A program made the position numbers and the translations under genes. The notes under the pieces were generated by a model that was given only the letters and a program-made list of their open reading frames with translations, was not told the origin of the DNA and did not search any database. From Lentzea terrae (GTDB taxonomy: Bacteria; Actinomycetota; Actinomycetes; Mycobacteriales; Pseudonocardiaceae): a DNA stretch of 64,000 nucleotides. Shown piece after piece: positions 17,676 through 25,968 of the stretch. Where the stretch lies: contig NZ_QFWW01000020.1 of the NCBI RefSeq assembly GCF_003265345.1, forward strand, positions 121,708 to 185,707, written 5' to 3'. Numbering within the stretch: position 1 is the first letter of the stretch; the number at the start of each line of letters is the position of its first letter.

Positions 17676-17683
17676 GATACATG

Positions 17684-17713
17684 TTGGTCACTATCTAGAC
17701 GAGCGTCACGAAT
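17684..17713 (+). promoter_or_regulatory. Promoter/operator of the second catabolic operon
   Basis: TTGGTC (17684-17689) and ACGAAT (17708-17713) are separated by 18 bp. The spacer starts with CACTATCT (17689-17696), then AGACG...CGT...GAAT, matching the order CACTATCT, GACG, CGT, GAAT at the first catabolic promoter, in the same orientation toward the catabolic genes. It is a candidate common PaaX operator. The -10 is weak, as expected of an activated or derepressed promoter. Confidence 0.55.
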
Positions 17714-17757
17714 GTGCCGTACGTTGGGCGCGTTCACCAACGGAGAGGACTCGTCGG

Positions 17758-18636
17758 ATGGAGCTGTCGGGGAAGGTCGCGATCGTGACCGGGGCCGGCC
17801 GTGGGCTGGGGCGTGCGTACGCGGAAGCCTTGGCGCGCAACGGGGCGAAGGTGGTCGTCAACGACGTCGACGCCGCGGCCGAGGAGGTTGCCGCGAGCAT
17901 CGGCGGCAAGGCCGTCATCGCGCCGGTCGGGTCGACCGAGACCGCGGAGCAGCTGGTCGCGACCGCCGTCGAGGAGTTCGGGCGGCTCGACGTGCTGGTC
18001 ACGAACGCCGGGATCCTGCGCGACAAGGTCCTGTGGAAGATGAGCGACGACGACTTCGACGCCGTGATCAACGTGCACCTGCGCGGCACGTTCACGTGCG
18101 CCCGCGCGGCGGCGATCAAGATGCGCGAGCAGGGCACCGGCGGCAGCCTCGTGCTGGTCTCGTCGCCGGCCGGGCAGCGCGGCAACTTCGGGCAGACCAA
18201 CTACGCCGCCGCCAAGGCCGGAATCGCCGCGATGGCACGGACGTGGGCGCTGGAGCTGGCGCGGGCGGACATCGCCGTCAACGCGGTCGTGCCGGTCGCC
18301 GTCACCGAGATGACCAAGACGATTCCGGCGTTCGCACCGCTGATCGAGGAGTCCGAACGGACCGGCACGCCGCTGCCCGCGTGGGTGCGCAAGGACGAGG
18401 GCCTCGGCACCGTCGAGGACGTCGCGGAACTGATCGTCTACCTCGCCTCTGACCAGGCGAAGGGTGTGACGGGACAGGCGATCGGCATCGGCGGCGACCG
18501 GCTCGCGCTGTGGTCGCACCCGGCCGAGAAGCAGGTCGAGTTCGCGGACGGCGGCTGGACGGCAGCGGCGATCGCCGACCAGTGGGGCAAGTTCGACCCC
18601 GAGACGTACGGCATCCCGGCTCCGGTGGCGCCATGA
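17758..18636 (+). CDS. Short-chain dehydrogenase/reductase
   Basis: A 292-residue classical SDR: NAD(P) motif TGAGRGLGRAYAEAL, NAG motif (VTNAGILRDK), catalytic Ser (VLVSSPAGQRG) and the YxxxK pair (NYAAAKAGI). The form resembles 3-hydroxyacyl-CoA dehydrogenase-type SDRs found beside MaoC hydratases. The C-terminal extension (HPAEKQVEFADGGW...) is longer than in minimal SDRs. The likely role is oxidation of a hydroxyacyl-CoA intermediate in ring-derived beta-oxidation. A CGGAGAGGA ribosome site precedes ATG 17758. It is the first of five tightly packed genes and overlaps the next by 4 bp (ATGA). Confidence 0.85.
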   Translation: MELSGKVAIVTGAGRGLGRAYAEALARNGAKVVVNDVDAAAEEVAASIGGKAVIAPVGSTETAEQLVATAVEEFGRLDVLVTNAGILRDKVLWKMSDDDFDAVINVHLRGTFTCARAAAIKMREQGTGGSLVLVSSPAGQRGNFGQTNYAAAKAGIAAMARTWALELARADIAVNAVVPVAVTEMTKTIPAFAPLIEESERTGTPLPAWVRKDEGLGTVEDVAELIVYLASDQAKGVTGQAIGIGGDRLALWSHPAEKQVEFADGGWTAAAIADQWGKFDPETYGIPAPVAP

Positions 18637-19508
18637 AGGTGGACGATCTCGTCGCCATCGACGTGCACACGCACGCGGAGATCTCGAGCGACGGCCACAG
18701 TTCGCTGAGCCCCGCGCTGCTCGAAGCGTCCGCGAAGTACTTCAAGGCGGGCCACCGGCAGCCGACGATGGCGGAGACGGCGGCCGTCTACCGCGAGCGC
18801 AAGATGGCCGCGGTGATCTTCACGGTCGACGCCGAGCACGCCACCGGCCACCCGCGCATCTCCAACGAGGAGATCGCCGCGTCCTGCGCCGAGCACGCCG
18901 ACGTGCTGATCCCGTTCGCGAGCGTCGACCCGTGGAAGGGCCGCACCGCGGTACGGGAGGCGCGCCGGCTCGTGGAGGAGCACGGCGTGCGCGGGTTCAA
19001 GTTCCACCCGAGCCTGCAGGACTTCGCGCCGAACGACCGGATGGCCTACCCGCTGTACGAGGTGATCGAGGAGCTCGGCGTGCCCGCACTGTTCCACAGT
19101 GGACAGACCGGGATCGGCGCCGGGGTGCCCGGCGGCGGTGGCATCAGGCTCAAGCACTCCAACCCGATGCTGGTCGACGACGTCGCCGTCGACTTCCCGC
19201 ACCTGAAGATCGTGCTCGCGCACCCGTCGTTCCCCTGGCAGGACGAGGCGCTCGCGGTGGCCACGCACAAGCCGTTCGTGTACATCGACCTGTCCGGCTG
19301 GTCGCCGAAGTACTTCCCGCCGCAGCTCGTCCGCTACGCCAACACGCTGTTGCAGGACAAGGTCCTCTTCGGCTCGGACTTCCCGGTGATCACGCCGGAC
19401 CGCTGGCTCGCCGACTTCGCCAAGCTCGACATCTCGGACGAGGTCCGTCCCAAGATCCTCAAACACAACGCAGCCCGCCTGCTCGGACTCGTGAAGGAAG
19501 ACGCATGA
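18633..19508 (+). CDS. Amidohydrolase-2 family metal-dependent hydrolase
   Basis: A 291-residue TIM-barrel enzyme of the ACMSD-like amidohydrolase group: the N-terminal HxH (DVHTHAE), GFKFHPSLQDF, ALFHSGQT, VLAHPSFPW and the C-terminal metal Asp in FGSDFP. Members decarboxylate or hydrolyse aromatic acids and ring-fission products. In this operon it may open or decarboxylate a cyclic intermediate; this is inference from context. The start (ATG 18633) and stop both overlap neighbours by 4 bp, which means tight coupling with the SDR and MaoC genes. Confidence 0.85.
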   Translation: MKVDDLVAIDVHTHAEISSDGHSSLSPALLEASAKYFKAGHRQPTMAETAAVYRERKMAAVIFTVDAEHATGHPRISNEEIAASCAEHADVLIPFASVDPWKGRTAVREARRLVEEHGVRGFKFHPSLQDFAPNDRMAYPLYEVIEELGVPALFHSGQTGIGAGVPGGGGIRLKHSNPMLVDDVAVDFPHLKIVLAHPSFPWQDEALAVATHKPFVYIDLSGWSPKYFPPQLVRYANTLLQDKVLFGSDFPVITPDRWLADFAKLDISDEVRPKILKHNAARLLGLVKEDA

Positions 19509-19963
19509 CCACCACGGTGCAAGGACTCGACGAGCTCAAAGCGCTCGCGGGCAAGGACCTCGGCCACACCGACTGGCTGCAGATCGAGCAGGGCCGCGTC
19601 AACACGTTCGCCGACGCGACCGACGACCACCAGTGGATCCACGTCGACCCCGAACGGGCCGCGGAGGGGCCGTTCGGCGGCACGATCGCGCACGGTTACC
19701 TCACGCTGGCCCTGCTCATCCCGCTGATGACCGAACTGCTCGACGTCTCGGGCGTGCGCATGAGCATCAACTACGGACTGGACAAGGTCCGGTTCCCCGC
19801 ACCCGTCCCGGTCGGCGCCAAGATCCGCCTCAACGGCAAGGTCGCGGACGTCGAAGACGTCAAGGGCGACGGCGTGCAGATCACCATCGACTTCACCGTC
19901 GAGATCGAGGGTTCCGCCAAGCCCGCGTGCGTCGCGCGCGGCGTCTACCGCCACTACGTCTGA
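19505..19963 (+). CDS. MaoC-like (R)-enoyl-CoA hydratase
   Basis: A 152-residue hotdog-fold hydratase with the signature FADATDDHQWIHVDPERA, in which Asp and His are the catalytic pair, then GTIAHGYLTLALL. It should hydrate an enoyl-CoA, complementing the SDR two genes upstream in a beta-oxidation-like sequence. Length is normal for monomeric-domain MaoC proteins. It overlaps the amidohydrolase by 4 bp and is followed after 14 bp by the transporter. Confidence 0.9.
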   Translation: MTTTVQGLDELKALAGKDLGHTDWLQIEQGRVNTFADATDDHQWIHVDPERAAEGPFGGTIAHGYLTLALLIPLMTELLDVSGVRMSINYGLDKVRFPAPVPVGAKIRLNGKVADVEDVKGDGVQITIDFTVEIEGSAKPACVARGVYRHYV

Positions 19964-19977
19964 GAGATGAGAGTGCC

Positions 19978-21294
19978 ATGGCGACAACAACGCAGTTACG
20001 CCGTGCTGTCACGTCCAGCTTCCTCGGCAGTGTGATCGAGTACTACGACTTCCTGCTCTACGCCACCGCTTCCGCGGTGGTGTTCAACAAGGTCTTCTTC
20101 TCCTCGCTCGACCCGCTCGTGGGCACGATCGCGAGCTTCGGCACGTTCGCCACCGGCTACCTCGCCCGCCCGCTCGGCGGTGTCCTCTTCGGACACTACG
20201 GCGATCTGCTGGGCCGCAAGAAGATGCTCGTGCTCACCATGAGTCTGATGGGTGTGGCGAGCTTTCTGATCGGCCTGCTGCCCACATACGCCCAGGTCGG
20301 CTGGCTCGCCCCGGCCGGTCTGGTGTTGTTGAGGGTCGTGCAGGGCATCTCGGTCGGCGGCGAGTGGGGCGGCGCGGTGCTGATGTCCGCCGAGCACGCC
20401 ACCAGCAGGCGCGGGCTGTGGGCCAGCTTCACCAACGCCGGTGCGCCGTGTGGCATGGTGCTGTCGACCGCCGCGCTCACCGGTACCGCCGCACTGGTCG
20501 GTGAGAAGGCGTTCCTCGACTGGGGCTGGCGGGTGCCGTTCCTGCTCAGCCTGGTGCTGCTCGGCATCGGCCTGTTCATCCGCATGAAGGTCGAAGAGAC
20601 TCCGGTGTTCAAGGCCGAGCGCAAGAGCACCTCGGCGCCGCTGATGGACGTGCTGCGCAACCACCCGCGCACGCTGCTGCTCGCCATCGGTGTCGGCCTC
20701 TCGGCGTTCGTCGCGCAGTCGACGCTGACGACTTTCATCCTCGCGTACGGCGTTCAGGCGGGTAACAGCAGGCAGTCCATCCTCAACGCGCTGACACTGT
20801 CGTCCGCACTCGCGGTGATCGGCATCATCGCCTGGTCGGCGTCGTCGGACAAGTTCGGGCGCAGGCCGGTCGTGCTCGCCGGTGCCGTGCTGATGGCCGC
20901 GTTCGGCTTCGCGCTGTTCCCGTTGGTGGACAACGGGATGGTCGTCGTCGCGCTGATCCTCGGCCAGGCCGTGATCCACCCGATGATGTACGGCCCGCTC
21001 GCCGCGCTCTACAGCGAGCTGTTCAGCACCGGCAGCCGCTACACCGGTGCCTCGCTCGGCTACCAGCTCGCCGGCCTGGGCGCGGGTCTCGCCCCGTTGC
21101 TGTTCGCCCAGGTGCAGAAGTCCGCCGGCACGGGCGCCATCCCGTTCATCCTGGCCGCGTTCTGCGTGCTCACCGTCCTCTGCACGGTCGCACTGCGCGA
21201 GACCAGCCACACCAGCCTGACAGGAGACAGGGATGCGGAACGCGGGACTGGGCAGCTGGCCCCACCGCCGCGCGCGCATGGCGCCGAAGCGTGA
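19978..21294 (+). CDS. MFS transporter, metabolite:H+ symporter type
   Basis: A 438-residue, 12-helix MFS protein of the MHS (shikimate/proline-betaine/ShiA-like) group: SVIEYYDFLLYATAS, YLARPLGGVLFGHYGDLLGRKKMLV and the mid-loop VEETPVFKAER are diagnostic. These symporters import organic and aromatic acids, so this is the likely uptake system for the substrate of the pathway. The C-terminal cytoplasmic tail is extended and overlaps the following CoA ligase gene by 62 bp. GAGATGAGAG precedes ATG 19978. Confidence 0.88.
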   Translation: MATTTQLRRAVTSSFLGSVIEYYDFLLYATASAVVFNKVFFSSLDPLVGTIASFGTFATGYLARPLGGVLFGHYGDLLGRKKMLVLTMSLMGVASFLIGLLPTYAQVGWLAPAGLVLLRVVQGISVGGEWGGAVLMSAEHATSRRGLWASFTNAGAPCGMVLSTAALTGTAALVGEKAFLDWGWRVPFLLSLVLLGIGLFIRMKVEETPVFKAERKSTSAPLMDVLRNHPRTLLLAIGVGLSAFVAQSTLTTFILAYGVQAGNSRQSILNALTLSSALAVIGIIAWSASSDKFGRRPVVLAGAVLMAAFGFALFPLVDNGMVVVALILGQAVIHPMMYGPLAALYSELFSTGSRYTGASLGYQLAGLGAGLAPLLFAQVQKSAGTGAIPFILAAFCVLTVLCTVALRETSHTSLTGDRDAERGTGQLAPPPRAHGAEA

Positions 21295-22669
21295 AGCCTT
21301 CACCTACAACGGCGTCTCCACCACCTACGGCGAGCTCGCGGTCCGCACCACGAAGCTGGCCCGGCAGCTCGAAGCACTAGGTGTCCGGCACGGTGACCGC
21401 GTCGCCTACCTCGGCCCCAACCACCCGACGTTCGCCGAGACGATGTTCGCCACGCACCAGCTCGGCGCGATCTTCGTCCCGCTGAACTTCCGCCTCTCCC
21501 CTGCCGAGATCAACTACCAGCTGGCCGACTGCGGCGCGCGCGTGCTGATCCACGCGCCGTCGCACCAGGCGGAGCACGAGCGCGCCATCTCGCTCTCCGA
21601 CTACGAGGCCTGGCTCGCGGGCGGCTCAGCCGAGCCGCTCGACGAGCCGGTCACGATCGACGAGCCCGCGTTGATCCTCTACACCTCCGGCACCACCGGC
21701 AGGCCCAAGGGCGCGGTGCTGAGCCACGCCAACCTGCTCTGGAACACGTTCAACCTGATGATCGGCGTCGACGTGTCCACAGAGGACATCACGCTGGTCT
21801 CGGCACCGCTCTTCCACGTCGCCGCGCTCACCCAGACGCTGCTGCCCACCTTCATCAAGGGCGGGCACAGCGTGATCACCCCGCGCTGGGACGTGGAGGA
21901 CTGCCTCGACCTGATCCAGGGCTACGGCGTGACCTGGATGTTCGGCGTGTCGACGATGTACGCCGACCTGGCCGCGTCACCGCGCTGGCCCACCGCGGAC
22001 CTGTCGTCGCTGCGGGTGCTGCTGTGCGGCGGCGCGGCGGTCCCGGACGCCGTGATCCGCACCTACCAGGACCGCGGCCTGGTGTTCTGCCAGGGTTACG
22101 GCCTCACCGAGACCGCACCGGGTGCGTCGTTCCTGGAAGCGGCGGACAGCGTGCGCAAAGCCGGTTCGGCCGGGACGCCGGTGTTCTTCGGCGACCTGCG
22201 GCTGGCCGACACCGGCGAGATCGAGGTGCAGGGCCCCAACGTCACCCCGGGCTACTGGAACGACCCGGTCGCCACCGCGGCCGCGTTCACCGAGGACGGC
22301 TGGTTCCGCACCGGCGACCTCGGCCGGCTCGACGACGGTCACCTGTACGTCCTCGACCGGCTCAAGGACATGTTCATCTCCGGCGGCGAGAACGTGTACC
22401 CGGCCGAGGTCGAGAACGCGATCACCGACCACCCGGACGTCGCCGAGGTGGCGGTCGTCGGCGTTCCGGACGCGCGGTGGGGCGAGGTCGGGCGTGCGTT
22501 CGTGCGGCCGCACGACGGTGCTGCGGTCGATGCGGCCAGGCTGCGGGAGTTCCTGTTGCCGCGCCTGGCGAAGTACAAGATCCCCGTGCACGTGGAGGTG
22601 GTGAGCGAGCTGCCGCGCACAGGGTCCGGCAAGATCCTCAAGCCCGCGCTCCGCCGCTTGCCGCTGTGA
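21233..22669 (+). CDS. Acyl-CoA ligase (ANL superfamily)
   Basis: A 478-residue adenylate-forming enzyme: LILYTSGTTGRPKGAVLSH, GYGLTETAPGASF, SGGENVYPAEVENAI and the C-terminal Lys in LPRTGSGKILKP. It belongs to the general short/medium-chain and aryl acid ligases and differs from the benzoate-type ligase at 1591, so the regulon has two activation steps or two substrates. ATG 21233 lies 62 bp inside the end of the transporter gene but is preceded by a clear AGGAGACAGGG ribosome site (21221-21231), which supports a genuine overlap. A later in-frame ATG at 21278 would remove only the first residues. Confidence 0.85.
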   Translation: MRNAGLGSWPHRRARMAPKREAFTYNGVSTTYGELAVRTTKLARQLEALGVRHGDRVAYLGPNHPTFAETMFATHQLGAIFVPLNFRLSPAEINYQLADCGARVLIHAPSHQAEHERAISLSDYEAWLAGGSAEPLDEPVTIDEPALILYTSGTTGRPKGAVLSHANLLWNTFNLMIGVDVSTEDITLVSAPLFHVAALTQTLLPTFIKGGHSVITPRWDVEDCLDLIQGYGVTWMFGVSTMYADLAASPRWPTADLSSLRVLLCGGAAVPDAVIRTYQDRGLVFCQGYGLTETAPGASFLEAADSVRKAGSAGTPVFFGDLRLADTGEIEVQGPNVTPGYWNDPVATAAAFTEDGWFRTGDLGRLDDGHLYVLDRLKDMFISGGENVYPAEVENAITDHPDVAEVAVVGVPDARWGEVGRAFVRPHDGAAVDAARLREFLLPRLAKYKIPVHVEVVSELPRTGSGKILKPALRRLPL

Positions 22670-22765
22670 CAGGGCGACGGCACGCCTGAACGGGGTCACA
22701 CACCCGCCCCGCCCACCCCCAGCCGCCGCGACGACCCCACGACACAGCTGAACCGGCGTCACGCA

Positions 22766-23941
22766 CTAACCCCGACCGCCGCCAGCCGTCGCCCCAACGA
22801 TCGCAGCGCGACACACCACAACCGGATCACGCACATCACTCGCGGTCGCCGCCGCCCTCCCCGCAGCGGCGGCGAACCGCGAATCCCCCAGCACCCGAGC
22901 CACCGCCTCCCGCAATCCCTCCACAGTGGACGGCCGGACGAGCACGCCACTCCCCTGCCGCGCCACCCGGTTCGCCATCTCCCACTGGTCACCCCCGCCC
23001 GGCACCACCACGACCGGCACCGCGGCCAGCAACGCCTTGGCCAGCATCCCGTGCCCACCACCACAAACCAGCACCGACGACTCCCGCAACAGCTCGTCCT
23101 GCCGCCCAGGCCCCGCCGTCACCCACGACGGCAGGCCGGCCGGCGGCGGCGCGAACGTCGACACCACGGCCCGGACCCCCATGTCCCGCAACGCGTCGAG
23201 GGTCATCTCGGCCATACCGGTCGTCCCGGTCCACGCCGTCGACGGCGCCACCATCACCAGTGGCGCCGTGCCCGGTGGCGGGCTCATCCGGTCCTGACTC
23301 GCCTCCCACAACAGCGGCCCGACCACGAACGCGTTGCCCGGCCAGTCCGGGCGCGGCACCTCCAGCGCGGGCAGCGTCGCGATCAGCCGCACCGCAGGAC
23401 CAACACCCGTTGCGCTCAGCCCGATCCGCTGCCGCACGACGGCACGTTGCCGCTCGCCCTGCCGGATCGACCTGGCCGTCATCGCCCGCAGCACCGCGTC
23501 ACGCAGCCTGCCCCGCACCCCGGTTCCGGGAGCCAGCCCGCTGCCCATCGGCGGCAGCCACCGCGACGGCTCGTACAGCGGGTGCGGAGACAGCTGCGCC
23601 CACGGCACACCGAGCAGTTCCGCGGCCATGCTCGCGCCCAACGCCAGCACGTCGCAGACCACCAGATCCGGTTCGAGCGCGGCCAGTTGCCCGACGAGCG
23701 CCAACGCCAGCGCCGCAGCCTGATCATGCAGGTCACGACCGAGGTCCGCGGAGCCCCGCAGGTCGCCCAGCGTCAGGCCGACAACCCGCGACGCCGTGAT
23801 TCCCTCGGCCCGAGCGGCGTCGACCCACCGGCCGCCGGTGAGCAGGACCGGGACGTCGCCGGCCGCCGCGAACCGCAGGCACAGGGCGATCGCCGGCACG
23901 ACATGACCCGGATCGCCCCCGGAGACCACGGCTACCCGCAC
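22766..23941 (-). CDS. GT1-family (MGT/UGT-like) glycosyltransferase
   Basis: A 391-residue two-Rossmann GT-B enzyme from GTG 23941: N-terminal VRVAVVSGGDPGHVVPAIAL, and a C-terminal nucleotide-sugar motif (CGGGHGMLAKALLAAVPVVVVP, GGDQWEMANRV) similar to macrolide- and antibiotic-type glycosyltransferases. It would transfer a sugar from an NDP-sugar to a small-molecule acceptor, perhaps in natural-product decoration or detoxification. No sugar-biosynthesis or scaffold genes are adjacent, so the acceptor is unknown. It follows the GNAT gene by 5 bp, making a two-gene operon. The final Ala/Gly/Arg-rich residues look unstructured. Confidence 0.85.
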   Translation of the reverse strand: MRVAVVSGGDPGHVVPAIALCLRFAAAGDVPVLLTGGRWVDAARAEGITASRVVGLTLGDLRGSADLGRDLHDQAAALALALVGQLAALEPDLVVCDVLALGASMAAELLGVPWAQLSPHPLYEPSRWLPPMGSGLAPGTGVRGRLRDAVLRAMTARSIRQGERQRAVVRQRIGLSATGVGPAVRLIATLPALEVPRPDWPGNAFVVGPLLWEASQDRMSPPPGTAPLVMVAPSTAWTGTTGMAEMTLDALRDMGVRAVVSTFAPPPAGLPSWVTAGPGRQDELLRESSVLVCGGGHGMLAKALLAAVPVVVVPGGGDQWEMANRVARQGSGVLVRPSTVEGLREAVARVLGDSRFAAAAGRAAATASDVRDPVVVCRAAIVGATAGGGRG

Positions 23942-23946
23942 GCCGG

Positions 23947-24405
23947 TCAGTCTGACAGCGTCTTGCTGAAGTGGAACGCCGGAATGACGTAACCCGAACC
24001 CAGGTACAGCCGGTGGGCGTCGTGCCGGTGCGTGGCGGAGTCCAGGTGGACGGCCCCGCAGCCGAGGCGACGGGCTTCCTCGTCCACCCACTTCAGCAGC
24101 GCGCCCGCATGGCCCTGCCGGCGCGCGGACGACGAAGTGATCAGGTCGTCGATGTAGAGGTGCGAGCCGGCGTAGAGGTTCGTCATGTGCCGAAATCCCG
24201 CCACGCCAACGACTTCGCCGCTCGCGTCCGATGAAGCCACGAGCCGGTAGCCCTCTTTGCGTTGGCTCCGCACGGCCGCAACGAACTCCTCGACGGAAGC
24301 AAGGTGCGGGCGGAGCTCGCGCATCACGTCGTACGCCAGCGCCGTGTTCTCGTCGTTCAGCTCGGTGATGGTCACGCCGATGATCGTCCGCGAGAGAAGT
24401 GGCAT
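23947..24405 (-). CDS. GNAT-family N-acetyltransferase
   Basis: A 152-residue acetyltransferase with the expected acetyl-CoA loop SSSARRQGHAGALLKWV after the strand LYIDDLIT, and the typical late strand HLDSATHRHDAHRLYLGSGY. The substrate is not predictable. ATG 24405 is used; GTG at about 24373 is possible. It is first of a two-gene operon with the glycosyltransferase and diverges from the FAD oxidoreductase gene. Confidence 0.8.
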   Translation of the reverse strand: MPLLSRTIIGVTITELNDENTALAYDVMRELRPHLASVEEFVAAVRSQRKEGYRLVASSDASGEVVGVAGFRHMTNLYAGSHLYIDDLITSSSARRQGHAGALLKWVDEEARRLGCGAVHLDSATHRHDAHRLYLGSGYVIPAFHFSKTLSD

Positions 24406-24458
24406 CGCTGAAGGCCCAGTTAGACCGTATCTCGAAAGGCCACTTTACCGGTTCCCCA

Positions 24459-24487
24459 TTGACGCCCGCCCCAGTCATTCATACATT
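24459..24487 (+). promoter_or_regulatory. Promoter of the FAD oxidoreductase operon
   Basis: TTGACG (24459-24464), a 17-nt spacer and TACATT (24482-24487) resemble a sigma-70-type promoter. The predicted start near 24494 gives a leader of about 35 nt before ATG 24529, which has a CGGGGAG ribosome site; ATG 24502 would instead be almost leaderless. Confidence 0.6.
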
Positions 24488-24528
24488 CGAGAGCACTTTG
24501 TATGATTGAGCCCGGGGAGTTGGTCCGC

Positions 24529-25968
24529 ATGCGGCTCGGCAGCACCGCGGTCGTTCTTGGTGGCAGCGCGGCAGGTCTGTGCGCGGCGGGGGCGTTGGCC
24601 GCGCACTTCGACGAAGTGGTCGTACTCGAGCGCGACGACCTGCCGGTGGAGGCCGAGCACCGGCGCGGTGTGCCGCAGAGCAAGCACCCGCACTTCCTGC
24701 TGAACTCGGGGCGCCGCGCGATCGGGGCGCTGTTCCCCGGTTTCGAGGAGGCGTTGATCGCCGCGGGCGGGCTGCACCTGATGCCGTCGATGGACGCCGC
24801 CTACCTCGACGGCGAGGGGTGGTCGGCGCGCAAGCGGGCGGCGATGACGATGATCTACAGCTCCCGCGTGCTGATCGAACGGGTGTTGCGCGACCAGGTG
24901 CGGAAGCTCGGCAACGTCGTTGTGCGCGAACAGGTTTCGGTCAGCGGGCTGACCTGCCGGGACGGCGCCGTCGTCGGGGTGTCCGCCGGCGACGAGCACC
25001 TCGACGCCGACTTCGTGGTGGACGCGATGGGGCGCGGCTCGCCGGTGAGCAGCTGGCTCGTCGCGGCGGGCTGGCCCGAGCCCGAGGTGCGGACGCTCGA
25101 CGCCAAGGTCACCTACACCTCGCGCTGGTACGAGCTGCCCGCCGATCCGCCGGAGTCGTGGTGGTGGCGGCACCTGGTGATCATGCCGACCCTGCACAAG
25201 GGCGAGCACCCGCCGGAGCACGAGTTCCTGGTCAACTTCTTCCCGATCGAGGGCAACCGGGCCATCGCGTGCATGGGGTCGTGGGGTCTGGAGATGCCGC
25301 GCACCACCGAGACGTTCATCGGATCGGCCCGCCGCGTGCGGACGCCGTTGTTCGCGGCGGCGATGGACAAGTGCACTCCCACCTCGGAGGTGCACCTGAC
25401 GCGGTCCACGGGCAACAAGTGGCGGCGGTACGACCTGTGGAAGACACCGCCACAGCGGTTGGCGTTCGTCGGTGACTCGATCTGCGCGTTCAACCCCTTC
25501 TACGCTCAGGGCATCAGCTCGGCGGCCAGTTCGGCGCTGTTGTTGCGTGGACATCTTGAAGGTGCCACGCGGGTCGATCGCGAATTCTCCGCGCGATTTC
25601 TTGCCGCACAACGGAAGTCGCTCAACGTGCCGTGGCGCCTGGCGATGGCCAGGGACCAGGGCTATGAGTGCGCGGAAGGCACGGAGAAGCTCCCGGAGTG
25701 GCGACGCAGGCTCGTCGCGGCCGTGTCGGGGCCGGCGTTCAGCTTCATCGTCGGTGCCGCCCGTGAGTACGCGGTGGTCGATGAACACTTCGCGAAGGTG
25801 TTCAACATGGACGAGTCGCTGGGCGACATGATGACCAATCCGCGCGTGATCGCCGCATTTCTGCGTTACCGCGTTCGCACCGCGTTGGGACGGCAGCGGG
25901 TTCCGTTCGGGTTCGATCCCCAGGCCGAACCGCCGGCCAGGGACTACTCGACGGTGGCGGCGCGATGA
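24529..25968 (+). CDS. FAD-dependent oxidoreductase/monooxygenase
   Basis: A 479-residue flavoprotein. The FAD Rossmann motif is near the N-terminus (AVVLGGSAAGLCAAGALA, ending with Glu-Arg in VVLERD), and the second FAD motif is RLAFVGDSICAFNPFYAQGIS, as in group A hydroxylases and halogenase/geranylgeranyl-reductase relatives. There is no clear halogenase WxWxIP motif. The substrate is unknown. I prefer ATG 24529 because of the GGGGAG ribosome site upstream; ATG 24502 would add nine residues. It overlaps the membrane-protein gene by 4 bp, suggesting the two work together on a lipophilic substrate. Confidence 0.75.
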   Translation: MRLGSTAVVLGGSAAGLCAAGALAAHFDEVVVLERDDLPVEAEHRRGVPQSKHPHFLLNSGRRAIGALFPGFEEALIAAGGLHLMPSMDAAYLDGEGWSARKRAAMTMIYSSRVLIERVLRDQVRKLGNVVVREQVSVSGLTCRDGAVVGVSAGDEHLDADFVVDAMGRGSPVSSWLVAAGWPEPEVRTLDAKVTYTSRWYELPADPPESWWWRHLVIMPTLHKGEHPPEHEFLVNFFPIEGNRAIACMGSWGLEMPRTTETFIGSARRVRTPLFAAAMDKCTPTSEVHLTRSTGNKWRRYDLWKTPPQRLAFVGDSICAFNPFYAQGISSAASSALLLRGHLEGATRVDREFSARFLAAQRKSLNVPWRLAMARDQGYECAEGTEKLPEWRRRLVAAVSGPAFSFIVGAAREYAVVDEHFAKVFNMDESLGDMMTNPRVIAAFLRYRVRTALGRQRVPFGFDPQAEPPARDYSTVAAR

